This document shows, piece by piece, positions 28,606-37,323 of a stretch of DNA of 64,000 nucleotides (position 1 is the stretch's first letter; each line of letters begins with the position of its first letter). The notes beneath the pieces were generated by a model, which had not been told where the DNA came from, made no database searches, and worked only from the letters and a program-made list of their open reading frames with translations. The DNA comes from Limosilactobacillus panis (GTDB taxonomy: Bacteria; Bacillota; Bacilli; Lactobacillales; Lactobacillaceae): contig NZ_CP081855.1 of NCBI RefSeq assembly GCF_019797825.1, positions 1,488,001 through 1,552,000 on the forward strand, given 5' to 3'. The position numbers were made by a program, and so were the translations under genes.

Positions 28606-29181
28606 TTACTTTTCCTCCCCATAAGTAAAGTTCATTTCAGCATCCTTGAAGGATGGGTGGTGTTGGTCCTTTTCGGACAGGATCAGGTGGTCAGTTGGCA
28701 TTGGCCACTTGATGTTTAAGTCAGGATCATCGTAAGCAATTCCCCGGTCAGCATCTGGTGCGTAGTAGCCGTCGACCTTGTAGGCAACGTTAACGTTTGG
28801 CGTCAGGGTAACAAAGCCGTGTGCAAAGCCCTTGGGAACCAGCAGTTGCCGGTGATTGTATTCACTTAAAATGAAGCCTTCCCACATACCATAAGCTGGT
28901 GACCCCTTCCGGATGTCGACGATGACATCGTAAATGGCCCCAGTAACGGCCCGCAGGAGCTTAGTTTGGGAGTATGGTGCTAATTGGTAGTGCATCCCCC
29001 GCAAAACACCGGGTTCTACAGATAGCGACTGGTTATCCTGGGTAAATTCAACGTTGATGCCTGCCGCCTCAAACTTGTTCTTGGTGTAGGTTTCGGTGAA
29101 GAAGCCCCGGTGGTCGCCAAAGACATCAGTTTCCACAATCTTTGCATCTGGTAACGTAGTGTCGATAACTTTTAATGACAT
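28606..29181 (-). CDS. rmlC: dTDP-4-dehydrorhamnose 3,5-epimerase
   Basis: A 191-residue cupin enzyme, third in the dTDP-L-rhamnose pathway. It shows GFFTETY, LRGMHYQ with the catalytic His, VDIRKGSP and PKGFAHGF. It lies 15 bases behind rmlA and next to rmlB. Confidence 0.97.
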   Translation of the reverse strand: MSLKVIDTTLPDAKIVETDVFGDHRGFFTETYTKNKFEAAGINVEFTQDNQSLSVEPGVLRGMHYQLAPYSQTKLLRAVTGAIYDVIVDIRKGSPAYGMWEGFILSEYNHRQLLVPKGFAHGFVTLTPNVNVAYKVDGYYAPDADRGIAYDDPDLNIKWPMPTDHLILSEKDQHHPSFKDAEMNFTYGEEK

Positions 29182-29196
29182 TTATTTCCTATCTCC

Positions 29197-30066
29197 TTAG
29201 TTTTCCTTAGCCAGCCGTAAGAGGTATTGGCCATAATCATTCTTCTTCAGTGGTTGTGCCAATTGGACAAGCTTATCCTTATCGATGTAACCCATCCGGT
29301 AGGCAATTTCCTCAATTGAGGCCACCTTAAGGTTTTGCCGCCGCTCAATCGTTGCGATGAAGTTCGCCGCTTCAAGCATCGAGTCATGAGTCCCGGTATC
29401 AAGCCAAGCATAGCCCCGGCCCATCAGCTCAACATCAAGCTTCCCCCGGCGCAGGTACTCCTTATTAACGTCAGTAATCTCAAGTTCACCCCGGGCAGAC
29501 GGCTTGATATGTTTAGCAATATCAACCACGTTATTGTCGTAGAAGTAAAGCCCCGTAACAGCATAGTTACTCTTCGGGTGGGCGGGCTTTTCCTCAATTG
29601 ACAAGGCGTGCATCTGGTCATCAAAGTCAACCACCCCAAACCGTTCTGGGTCGTTGACGTGGTAACCAAATACGGTGGCCCCTTCGGTCTTCTTAGCCGC
29701 CGCCTGGACAAGCTCGGAAAGACCGGCACCGTAGTAGATGTTATCCCCTAAAATTAAAGCAACTGAATCGTCACCAATGAAGTCAGCGCCGAGGATGAAG
29801 GCCTCCGCCAGGCCGTTAGGTTTCTCCTGCACCTTGTAGGTGAAGTGCAGACCAAGGTCTGAACCGTTTCCCAAGAGCTCCTTAAACAGAGGGGTGTATT
29901 CGGGAGTCGAGATAACTAAGATATCACGAATCCCCGCCAGCATTAAGGTTGACAATGGATAATAAACCATTGGCTTATCGTATACTGGAATCAACTGCTT
30001 GGATATTCCCCGCGTGATTGGGTACAGGCGGGTGCCAGACCCACCAGCTAAAATAATTCCTTTCAT
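29197..30066 (-). CDS. rmlA: Glucose-1-phosphate thymidylyltransferase
   Basis: A 289-residue nucleotidyltransferase producing dTDP-glucose, the first enzyme of the rhamnose branch. It has [11 protein letters not shown] near the start, [20 protein letters not shown] and [15 protein letters not shown] at 30066 is used because AAGGAGG lies nine bases before it; an upstream reading start overlaps that site. It is first of the rmlA-C-B-D-amidase set. Confidence 0.97.
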   Translation of the reverse strand: MKGIILAGGSGTRLYPITRGISKQLIPVYDKPMVYYPLSTLMLAGIRDILVISTPEYTPLFKELLGNGSDLGLHFTYKVQEKPNGLAEAFILGADFIGDDSVALILGDNIYYGAGLSELVQAAAKKTEGATVFGYHVNDPERFGVVDFDDQMHALSIEEKPAHPKSNYAVTGLYFYDNNVVDIAKHIKPSARGELEITDVNKEYLRRGKLDVELMGRGYAWLDTGTHDSMLEAANFIATIERRQNLKVASIEEIAYRMGYIDKDKLVQLAQPLKKNDYGQYLLRLAKEN

Positions 30067-30144
30067 AGTGGCCTCCTTAAATGCCAAAATCCATGTTACA
30101 TTTTATCACACTTAGCAAGGGCCCGTGGTTAAATTCATAGATAA

Positions 30145-30183
30145 ATTAAAAAGGAAGGACGGCACAAAAGCCATTCTTCCTTA
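30145..30183 (-). terminator. Terminator of the glucosaminidase gene
   Basis: Stem aaggaaggacggc against gccattcttcctt (two G-U pairs); on the minus strand CTTTTTAATTT follows. It also separates this gene from rmlA. Confidence 0.8.
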
Positions 30184-30193
30184 CTTGTTATAA

Positions 30194-32476
30194 TTAATGA
30201 ATTGTCACTTTAACCGGGTTGAACCAGTAGTCAATCTTGTTGCCTTCACCATTTTTGGCGTCACTGTACCGGGAGATAATCCGGATTTCGTGACCGTTCA
30301 GTGAAGGGTCAAGAGTGGTTGTCATGTCAAAGCCGGACTGAGCATCGTTATAAATATTTGGGTAGACCTTTTGAACATCGTTCCGCGACAAGGAATCTAC
30401 CATCTGACGTTTGACTTCTCGGTGAGTAGTTGCGTCGTAAATAATAATAAAGTGGTATGGCTTGGCAATGCTCTGGTCAGCTGCATGCCAACCAGTAACA
30501 TGGAGCTGGTTTCCCTTAACAACGAAAGAATCCAAGTTCCCACGATTTTCAGTGAAGGTTTTTGGAGCAAACCAGTAGTCAACATAGTTTCCTTCACCAT
30601 TTTGTGAGTCACTGTAACGGGAAATTACCTGAATCTGGTCGCCCGCTAAGGCCGGGTTAAAGTTCAACTTTAAGCTGAAGCCAGACTTATTTGCACCATA
30701 AATATTGTAGACCTTGGCAACATCACCACGTGACCCGCTTTCAACAAGGTAACGACCTAATTCCGCATGCTTAGAAGCATCATAAATAATGATATAGTGG
30801 TAATTCTTGTTCATGCTTGCATCAGCTGCATGCCAACCAGTAACATGGAGCTGGTTTCCCTTAACAACGAAAGAATCCAAGTTCCCACGATTTTCAGTGA
30901 AGGTTTTTGGAGCAAACCAGTAGTCAACATAGTTTCCTTCACCATTTTGTGAGTCACTGTAACGGGAAATTACCTGAATCTGGTCGCCCGCTAAGGCCGG
31001 GTTAAAGTTCAACTTTAAGCTGAAGCCAGACTTATTTGCACCATAAATATTGTAGACCTTGGCAACATCACCACGTGACCCGCTTTCAACAAGGTAACGA
31101 CCTAATTCCGCATGCTTAGAAGCATCATAAATAATGATATAGTGGTAATTCTTGTTCATGCTTGCATCAGCTGCATGCCAACCAGTAATGTTAATTGTTC
31201 CCGTTTTAGCGTCCAAACTCATATTATCGAGAGAACCAGTATTAGCATTTAAAGATACAGAATTAAAGTATAAATCCTTGCCTCCATTTGGTTCACCATT
31301 AGTGTTATAGGTATAACGAGATACTACTTGAATACTTTTGCCCACAAGATTTGAAGAGTAAGGAACGTTAATATTGAAGCCACCCCAGCCGGAAATATCA
31401 GCATTTGGGTATGCATTTTGCACATCTTGACGGTAATCACCATTTACTTCTGTCCTGTAAAATTCATGACCGTTACCATCTAGAAGAATAATAAAGTGGT
31501 GCATTTTATTATTATACGAGTCAGATGCATGCCAGCCCCGAATATTAATTTGGCTACCAATCACTGACAGATTATCAATGTGACCAGTATTAACTTCAGC
31601 CACTTCACGGTCCCAAGCAGTTAGACCATAGCGTTCAATTACCGCATTTAAACTAACAGCGTAGTAAGGATCAGTTGCGTACCCGTCGGCTTGAATCAAA
31701 CGGGTAACAGTCCGGTAATCAGTCTGCCATAGTAAGTTATGGTAACGACTGTTAACAGCTAAGAAGCGACCATGGTCTTGGACAGACTCATTGTTGTTGG
31801 CGTAAGCCCGAAAGGCATCATTGATGTAGACACTCCGTCCACCGTAAACTTCCCGGGTTGGCATCGTGATGGAATGCCCATTGTAAGAACCTTTAATTCC
31901 AAACAAGTTGTGCCCTTGAGTAGCTAGACCAGACTGGCCCCAGCCACTTTCCAAAATTGCTTGAGCAGCGGTAACAGACGGAAGAACACCGTATTGGCGC
32001 CAACCGTTCAGGGCTCCATCATGGATACTATTTAAAAAGTTAATGTTCCAGCTAGAAAGGCCGGCAGTATTCAGAGAAGCTGCCCCATTAACCCCATTTG
32101 AAGATGAAACTGGGGTTGCGGTTACATTGTACTGGTTAGTAGAGAAACCAGGATTAGTATCAATCACCGGTTTACTATTTGCTTGTTGAACAGCTTGTTC
32201 ATTTAAACTGACGCCATCATTTGCACCAGCAACCGCCATCTGTGTGCTTGCTTGGGCAGTATTTTGCTGGTTGTTCGTACTTTGATTTAAGTTTTGGTAA
32301 TTAGTATTTTGACTAGTTGTGTTGACATTGGCAGTTAAAGCTACCTGTTGGTTAGCACTAGTAGTTGTTTGAGTGCTATCAGCTTGCGCATCGGCTTGGA
32401 AAAACATTAAAGATGCACCGAAAGTAAATAAAACAGGTAAAACGATTTTAATTCTTGATTGTTTCTTGTTCTTCAT
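30194..32476 (-). CDS. Secreted GH73 glucosaminidase with four wall repeats
   Basis: A 760-residue exported wall hydrolase. The signal peptide is residues 1-32 and an Asn/Gln/Thr-rich linker reaches about 130. The glucosaminidase (GH73) domain spans about 138-290, with the likely catalytic Glu176 in AILESGWGQSG, plus NLFGIKG and YATDPYY. Unlike the amidase, M23 and C39 members, the enzyme comes before the repeats. Four repeats follow, and two of them are copies of each other at the DNA level (345-bp exact tandem duplication). It should cut beta-1,4 links next to GlcNAc in peptidoglycan. Confidence 0.9.
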   Translation of the reverse strand: MKNKKQSRIKIVLPVLFTFGASLMFFQADAQADSTQTTTSANQQVALTANVNTTSQNTNYQNLNQSTNNQQNTAQASTQMAVAGANDGVSLNEQAVQQANSKPVIDTNPGFSTNQYNVTATPVSSSNGVNGAASLNTAGLSSWNINFLNSIHDGALNGWRQYGVLPSVTAAQAILESGWGQSGLATQGHNLFGIKGSYNGHSITMPTREVYGGRSVYINDAFRAYANNNESVQDHGRFLAVNSRYHNLLWQTDYRTVTRLIQADGYATDPYYAVSLNAVIERYGLTAWDREVAEVNTGHIDNLSVIGSQINIRGWHASDSYNNKMHHFIILLDGNGHEFYRTEVNGDYRQDVQNAYPNADISGWGGFNINVPYSSNLVGKSIQVVSRYTYNTNGEPNGGKDLYFNSVSLNANTGSLDNMSLDAKTGTINITGWHAADASMNKNYHYIIIYDASKHAELGRYLVESGSRGDVAKVYNIYGANKSGFSLKLNFNPALAGDQIQVISRYSDSQNGEGNYVDYWFAPKTFTENRGNLDSFVVKGNQLHVTGWHAADASMNKNYHYIIIYDASKHAELGRYLVESGSRGDVAKVYNIYGANKSGFSLKLNFNPALAGDQIQVISRYSDSQNGEGNYVDYWFAPKTFTENRGNLDSFVVKGNQLHVTGWHAADQSIAKPYHFIIIYDATTHREVKRQMVDSLSRNDVQKVYPNIYNDAQSGFDMTTTLDPSLNGHEIRIISRYSDAKNGEGNKIDYWFNPVKVTIH
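30477..31188 (-). repeat. Exact 345-bp tandem duplication inside the glucosaminidase gene
   Basis: Bases 30481-30825 and 30826-31170 are identical by eye, with matching bases continuing to 31188. The period of 345 bp is 115 codons, exactly one wall repeat, so the reading frame is kept. Confidence 0.95.
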
Positions 32477-32573
32477 TGTGTATTAATATTCCCTCAAATC
32501 TAACTAATAATTTAACTTAAACACCATGAATATACTAACATTCTTAAATTACAGCTAAGTTACAAGAGGTTTA

Positions 32574-32640
32574 TAAAAAGGGCCGATAATGAAATATAAA
32601 AGAAACAATCTTCCTAAAGGAATTACTAAAAATCAGCCCT
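32574..32640 (-). terminator. Probable terminator behind the GT4-GT2 genes
   Basis: gggccgat pairs with atcagccc across about 44 bases that contain further short pairing; on the minus strand five T follow. Confidence 0.5.
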
Positions 32641-32653
32641 ATTTATGTTTTTT

Positions 32654-33598
32654 CTATTTAAGAAAGTCATTATGAAAAACCACTAATAGATAACTAAAAA
32701 ATACTTTTCCTTTGGGATTCAACCGTTGAGGCACCAACTTCATTACTAACTTCAAATTATTAGATATCGAACTCTTATCTGTAAGTGCCGCATATTTATC
32801 AATATAGAGTTGCTGTTTTCCTTCTAAGGATGAAGGATACTCTCGACTAAACTCATAGGCTATATTAACAACACGCTTAACATTAGCACGTTCTTGATCT
32901 AAATGTGTTAAACGATAAATAATACGAGGAAGTGTGTTCTTTTTATTACTTCCTACCACATTGTCACTATGCTGTCGATATAGCATAGTCGCTTCATCTA
33001 GATAAACTAGTTTACCGAACGCGGACGCTAATAACCCAATCCACCAATCATGCATAAAGATGTTTTGGTAATTAATTTGGTTAAACTTAATTAATGATTT
33101 TAATTCATCATTAAATAACATTGTGCATCCCGTTACATAGTTAGTAAATAATAATGATATGAAGTCTGTACAAACCTTACTACCGTTCATTTTTCTAACC
33201 GGTGCTAAATTCTGATTAACTATCTCAACGTCTGTAAATACACATACCGGGCCAGGCTCATTTTTACTTAACTCATCAACACTATTCTTAATCTTATTCT
33301 CAAGCCAAACATCATCTTGGTCGCTAAACATATAGCAATCGGCCGTAACATTTGCTAACAGTTCCATGAAAGATTTAACAACACCAACGTTTTTTACTCT
33401 ATTCTTATTAAAAAAGACAATATTATCATAATGGTCAGTATACTTTTCGATAATATTGACAGTTCTATCTTTGGAGCCATCATCCCTAATGTACAGGACC
33501 CAATTCTTGTACGATTGATTAATAATGGACTGGATCTGCTCTTCCAAATATTTTTCACCATTATATGTCGACATTAAGACAGCAACCTTTTTATTCAT
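32654..33598 (-). CDS. GT2-family glycosyltransferase, rhamnosyltransferase-like
   Basis: A 314-residue GT-A enzyme. It has LMSTYNGEKYLEEQI, RDDGSKDRT, FSDQDDVW and HDWW, with a late YRQHSDNVVGS motif, all typical of GT2 enzymes that add rhamnose in capsule and wall rhamnan pathways. It is closely similar in layout to the GT2 at 44810, including the motifs NWxLYIRDDGS and NIVFFNK. It overlaps the GT4 gene by eight bases. Rhamnose as donor fits the adjacent rml genes but is inferred. Confidence 0.85.
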   Translation of the reverse strand: MNKKVAVLMSTYNGEKYLEEQIQSIINQSYKNWVLYIRDDGSKDRTVNIIEKYTDHYDNIVFFNKNRVKNVGVVKSFMELLANVTADCYMFSDQDDVWLENKIKNSVDELSKNEPGPVCVFTDVEIVNQNLAPVRKMNGSKVCTDFISLLFTNYVTGCTMLFNDELKSLIKFNQINYQNIFMHDWWIGLLASAFGKLVYLDEATMLYRQHSDNVVGSNKKNTLPRIIYRLTHLDQERANVKRVVNIAYEFSREYPSSLEGKQQLYIDKYAALTDKSSISNNLKLVMKLVPQRLNPKGKVFFSYLLVVFHNDFLK

Positions 33599-34682
33599 CG
33601 CTACACCTATTTTTTAATATTTCTCGAATTGAATCATTAAATCTGGCAATATACCTTTGCGGCAAAAGCTTATTAACAGATTGTTGAATCTCCCTTTGAG
33701 CTGGTAATCCACTAGGATTGTTAATAACTCTTTGCATGTACTTTGCCAGTTCCTTTGTATGCCCAAGTTGGTACATCTTGCCATTATGATCATTAATTAA
33801 CTCATTTGATCCATCTATATCTGACGCAATACAGAAGACACCATGAGACATTGCCTCAGCTATTACCATTGGATAACCTTCAAACTTTGAACACAAAACT
33901 AATGCTGAAGCTTCATTTATTTTATCCCATGGTTCATTAACAAATCCGTGGAAAGTAAAACTATCTTTAATACTTTTCTGTTGGGCATATTTCTTAATAA
34001 CTTCTGCATTAGTCTCGTCACCATAAAGCTCTAATGACCATTCGCCTTTCAGAAGACTACATGCATCTATTAAATCTTGAAGATTCTTTTGTCCATTAAG
34101 ATCAAGGCGTCCAAGGTAGATAAACCTAGTTTTACTTATTGGCCTTTTAATAACTTTCCCATTAGTGATTATTGGATTATATATTGTATATATTCTAGAT
34201 TTGTCAACACCATTTTGAATCAACTCTTCTTTAATAGAATTACTAATTGCTAAATAATAATCTGCAGCCTTTAAAAAAAGTGTCTTTACTGGTTTTCTCT
34301 TTAACGAATAATGATACCACGATACAATCTTTGTATTTAAAGACAAGCATTTAGTAATATAAAAAGACAAAAACCACATTACTGGGTTTGTTGAAATAAC
34401 AAAATCAGGTTTTTCTTTCTTCAATACCCTAAACAAGTACCCTGGTAAAAATGTCAAATAGTAAAGCGTTCTTACTATCCTTCGATCACTGATATACTTA
34501 ATATTTATTTTATCAATTGGTCTCGTCCAGTTATAATCCTGGCTTCCACCAACTGAATAAACAGATATCTCATACTCTTTAGAAACATTGACTTTGTTAT
34601 ATGCCTCAAATAAGTTATGAATAACGGTTTCTGTTCCACCTTTTCCGGTCATAAATGGAACAAAAAGTAATCCTTTTTTCAT
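33591..34682 (-). CDS. GT4-family glycosyltransferase
   Basis: A 363-residue GT-B enzyme. The N-terminal half has the Gly-rich acceptor loop GKGGTETVI. The C-terminal half has YLGRLDLNGQKN and the E-x7-E site in FEGYPMVIAEAM. It should transfer a sugar from a nucleotide donor to the growing repeat unit at the membrane. It is overlapped by the next GT2 gene and lies 25 bases behind the C39-like peptidase gene, so wall hydrolase and glycosyltransferases appear co-transcribed. Confidence 0.87.
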   Translation of the reverse strand: MKKGLLFVPFMTGKGGTETVIHNLFEAYNKVNVSKEYEISVYSVGGSQDYNWTRPIDKINIKYISDRRIVRTLYYLTFLPGYLFRVLKKEKPDFVISTNPVMWFLSFYITKCLSLNTKIVSWYHYSLKRKPVKTLFLKAADYYLAISNSIKEELIQNGVDKSRIYTIYNPIITNGKVIKRPISKTRFIYLGRLDLNGQKNLQDLIDACSLLKGEWSLELYGDETNAEVIKKYAQQKSIKDSFTFHGFVNEPWDKINEASALVLCSKFEGYPMVIAEAMSHGVFCIASDIDGSNELINDHNGKMYQLGHTKELAKYMQRVINNPSGLPAQREIQQSVNKLLPQRYIARFNDSIREILKNRCSDE

Positions 34683-34707
34683 ACCTCATATCCTCCATAC
34701 TAAGACA

Positions 34708-37263
34708 CTAGTAACTTAATGCCCGTTGACGGTCGGCGTTCCAGTGGGAATAGAATTCACCATAGGACATTGCTTCCTTCCGACCAGTCCACGGGTTGTT
34801 GTAGTCGAACCCGTTAGCGTTGTAACCAGTTAAAGCAATGGCATGGTTAACAAAACCATTCATATTGGCCATCCAAACGACAACCAGGTGCCCTTCCCGC
34901 AGCTTTTCTTGAATTGCTTGTAGGCTTGTCCCGGTCATCACCTGACTGTGGCCAACGTAGTGGTTAACCACGGGAGCAACCCCAGTTGGGAAAACCCACC
35001 AGCCGCTCGGGCTGAATGGATTACCGACGAAGCCAAAGTCACCATTGCTGCTCCGTGGCATCTCATTGGCCAGTTGAATCTTGTTGACATTGTAGCCCGC
35101 GTAGCGAAGCATCATCGTGACTGCCGTAATTTCACATCCCGTTGGCAATTCAGGAAGTTGACAAATTACCTCAGCGTTATTAAAGGCTCCCACAATGTTC
35201 CCCATTGCGTCGTAGTAGAGTGTTTTGAGACCACTGGTTTGGGCACCGGAGTTAATGGAGACGTTGCCAGAATAATAATCGATGTAGTTCCCATTACCGT
35301 TGACATCATCGGTTAGCCGGTCAATAATCCGAACAATCTTGTGCTGGGCACTATCCGGCAGAGCAAATGTTAGTTGGAAGCCGGAGTGGTCACTGTTCAG
35401 GATGTAACCAACGGCATTTCCAACGTCCGGTCGGGCCCGGTTAATATCTTGAACCTGGTGGCGAGTCAGTTCATGACCGTTTTGGTCCAGGAAAATCAGC
35501 CACTGGTAAGGTTTGCTTGCGGAGACGTTACTTGCGTGCCAACCACTTACGTAGATATTACTACCGTTAACCGTTACCTGGTCGAAGGCTCCCTGGTTAC
35601 TTGCGTAAGCGGGTGTCCACTGGTCATCCTTATTGCCTTCCCCCTTACTACCATCGCTTGAGAAGCGCAGAACAATTTGCATGTTTTGAGTGATGGTGGT
35701 TGGATCAAGCTTAACAAGAGTATTAAAGCCACTCTTCTTACTGTTATAGATTCCACTGTACACCTTGGCAACGTCTGGCCGGTCGTTCAAGGTCAACTGC
35801 TGACGGGTAATCTCCTGGTTACCATTTAAGACGATGATGTAAGGGTGACTATCCGAGCCAGAATAGTCACTGACCATCCAGCCGCTAATCTGCAACCCCT
35901 GCTTGGTCATCTTCTGACTATCGATGAAGTAGTGGTGCTGGTTTAAGACCTTCGGAGCAGACCAGAAGTCAACGTACTTTCCGTCGCCGCCGTTACCCTT
36001 ATTACTGGTGGAGTAACGACTAACGATTGAGTAGGAGTGCCCGCCGACTAGTGCATTCTGCAGGCTGAAGCTACCCGTAAAGCCAGAGTTCTTGGCAGTC
36101 TTCACGTTTGGGAAGGCCTTAGCAACGTCCTCACGGGTAACCTGTTGGGCGTTTGTCACTGCCACCTGGCTATTGGCGGTGTTGTCAAACAGAATTAGGA
36201 AGTGGTTATTTTCAAACTGGGAGACATCATTAGCGTGCCAACCGGTGACATTCACCCGACCACTGCTTAAGTCCCAGCTATCCAGACAACCCTGGTTAGA
36301 GAAGTGGCCGTTTGTGATTGGGGCAAAGTAGTAGTCAACATAGTCGCTGTTACCATCGGCGGAACCGGTGTAACGGCTCAATACCTGGAGTTGGTCGTTA
36401 AAGTTGAGGTTACCCATGGCAAAGGTGGCCGTGAAACCAGATTGACCGGCCTTGTCAACCCCAGGATAAACCCTAGCAACGTCAGAGCGACTAACAGCCT
36501 TAACTAGCTGCCGCCCCACTTCCTTACCGGTTGTCCGGTCGAGAATAATAATGTAGTGGTTATCCTTGTTGGCGGCTCGATTAGTAGCGTGCCAGCCGGA
36601 CAGTACTAACTGGTTATTCTTAACCACCGCGCTATCCAAGTTCCCGTAGTTATTATGGTCAATGGTCAGTGGAGCAAACCAGTAGTCAACACTATCACCA
36701 TTTCCCTGCTTATCAGCTGTATAACGGCTGATCAATTGAACACTATTCGTGGTTGGCAGGACTTTTGAAAGATCAAACTGAACTGCAAAGCCGGACTTTT
36801 CTGCCCCAGCCACGTTATGCTGTCGCTGAACATCCAGCCGATTAATCCCTTGGTCCGTAATATTCTGTCGGCTGATTTCCCGGTGGTTAGTTTGATCATA
36901 GGCAATAATGTAGTGATAAGGCCGAGTAGCCGAACCATTGGTAGCGTGCCAGCCACGGGCGATTAACTGTCCCTGATCATTTACAGCCTGACTATCCATA
37001 TTGGCGTAGTTTCCTTGATCGTTTGAGTTCACTTTATTCGTTGCTTGATCAGTATTCGCTGCTACCGCAGTTGTAGTTGTAGCACTTGCCTGCGTTGCCT
37101 GTTGTCCAACGTTAGTGGATTTTTCAGCAGTTACCGTTTGGTTGGTCGTTGTTACGTCAGCTTGACCATTCACCTGTGATAGCCATAGCGCAAAGCCGCA
37201 ACTAGTCATCGCCAACGTCGTCATTGCCACGTGCTTGGCATGACTAAAATCAATAATCTTCAT
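34708..37263 (-). CDS. Secreted C39-like cysteine peptidase with five wall repeats
   Basis: An 851-residue exported protein. Its signal sequence (ends near GQAD) has AMTTLAMTSCGF in common with the amidase at 23974. Five repeats cover about 75-660 in the same order as in the amidase and the M23 protein at 37324. The C-terminal domain at about 695-851 looks like peptidase C39_2 or a related papain-like fold, with C710 (LPTGCEIT), H807 (VNHAIALTGY) and N823 (YNNPW). It may trim a peptide cross-link or process a secreted protein; the substrate is unknown. The start is supported by GGGAGAG. A terminator hairpin lies only about 18 bases before the start. Confidence 0.85.
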   Translation of the reverse strand: MKIIDFSHAKHVAMTTLAMTSCGFALWLSQVNGQADVTTTNQTVTAEKSTNVGQQATQASATTTTAVAANTDQATNKVNSNDQGNYANMDSQAVNDQGQLIARGWHATNGSATRPYHYIIAYDQTNHREISRQNITDQGINRLDVQRQHNVAGAEKSGFAVQFDLSKVLPTTNSVQLISRYTADKQGNGDSVDYWFAPLTIDHNNYGNLDSAVVKNNQLVLSGWHATNRAANKDNHYIIILDRTTGKEVGRQLVKAVSRSDVARVYPGVDKAGQSGFTATFAMGNLNFNDQLQVLSRYTGSADGNSDYVDYYFAPITNGHFSNQGCLDSWDLSSGRVNVTGWHANDVSQFENNHFLILFDNTANSQVAVTNAQQVTREDVAKAFPNVKTAKNSGFTGSFSLQNALVGGHSYSIVSRYSTSNKGNGGDGKYVDFWSAPKVLNQHHYFIDSQKMTKQGLQISGWMVSDYSGSDSHPYIIVLNGNQEITRQQLTLNDRPDVAKVYSGIYNSKKSGFNTLVKLDPTTITQNMQIVLRFSSDGSKGEGNKDDQWTPAYASNQGAFDQVTVNGSNIYVSGWHASNVSASKPYQWLIFLDQNGHELTRHQVQDINRARPDVGNAVGYILNSDHSGFQLTFALPDSAQHKIVRIIDRLTDDVNGNGNYIDYYSGNVSINSGAQTSGLKTLYYDAMGNIVGAFNNAEVICQLPELPTGCEITAVTMMLRYAGYNVNKIQLANEMPRSSNGDFGFVGNPFSPSGWWVFPTGVAPVVNHYVGHSQVMTGTSLQAIQEKLREGHLVVVWMANMNGFVNHAIALTGYNANGFDYNNPWTGRKEAMSYGEFYSHWNADRQRALSY

Positions 37264-37280
37264 GATAATTTTCTCTCCCT

Positions 37281-37314
37281 AGAAAAAGAGGCCGGGTATT
37301 TATACTCGACCTCA
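37281..37314 (-). terminator. Terminator between the two wall-hydrolase genes
   Basis: Stem gaggccgggtat against actcgacctc with a short loop; on the minus strand CTTTTTCTAGGG follows. It closes the M23 gene but also forms the immediate leader of the C39 gene. Confidence 0.75.
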
Positions 37315-37323
37315 AAGACCTAT

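Noticed and set aside
30477..31188. Direct repeats considered as a CRISPR-like array
   Set aside because: The unit is 345 bp, has no spacers and encodes a protein repeat in frame.
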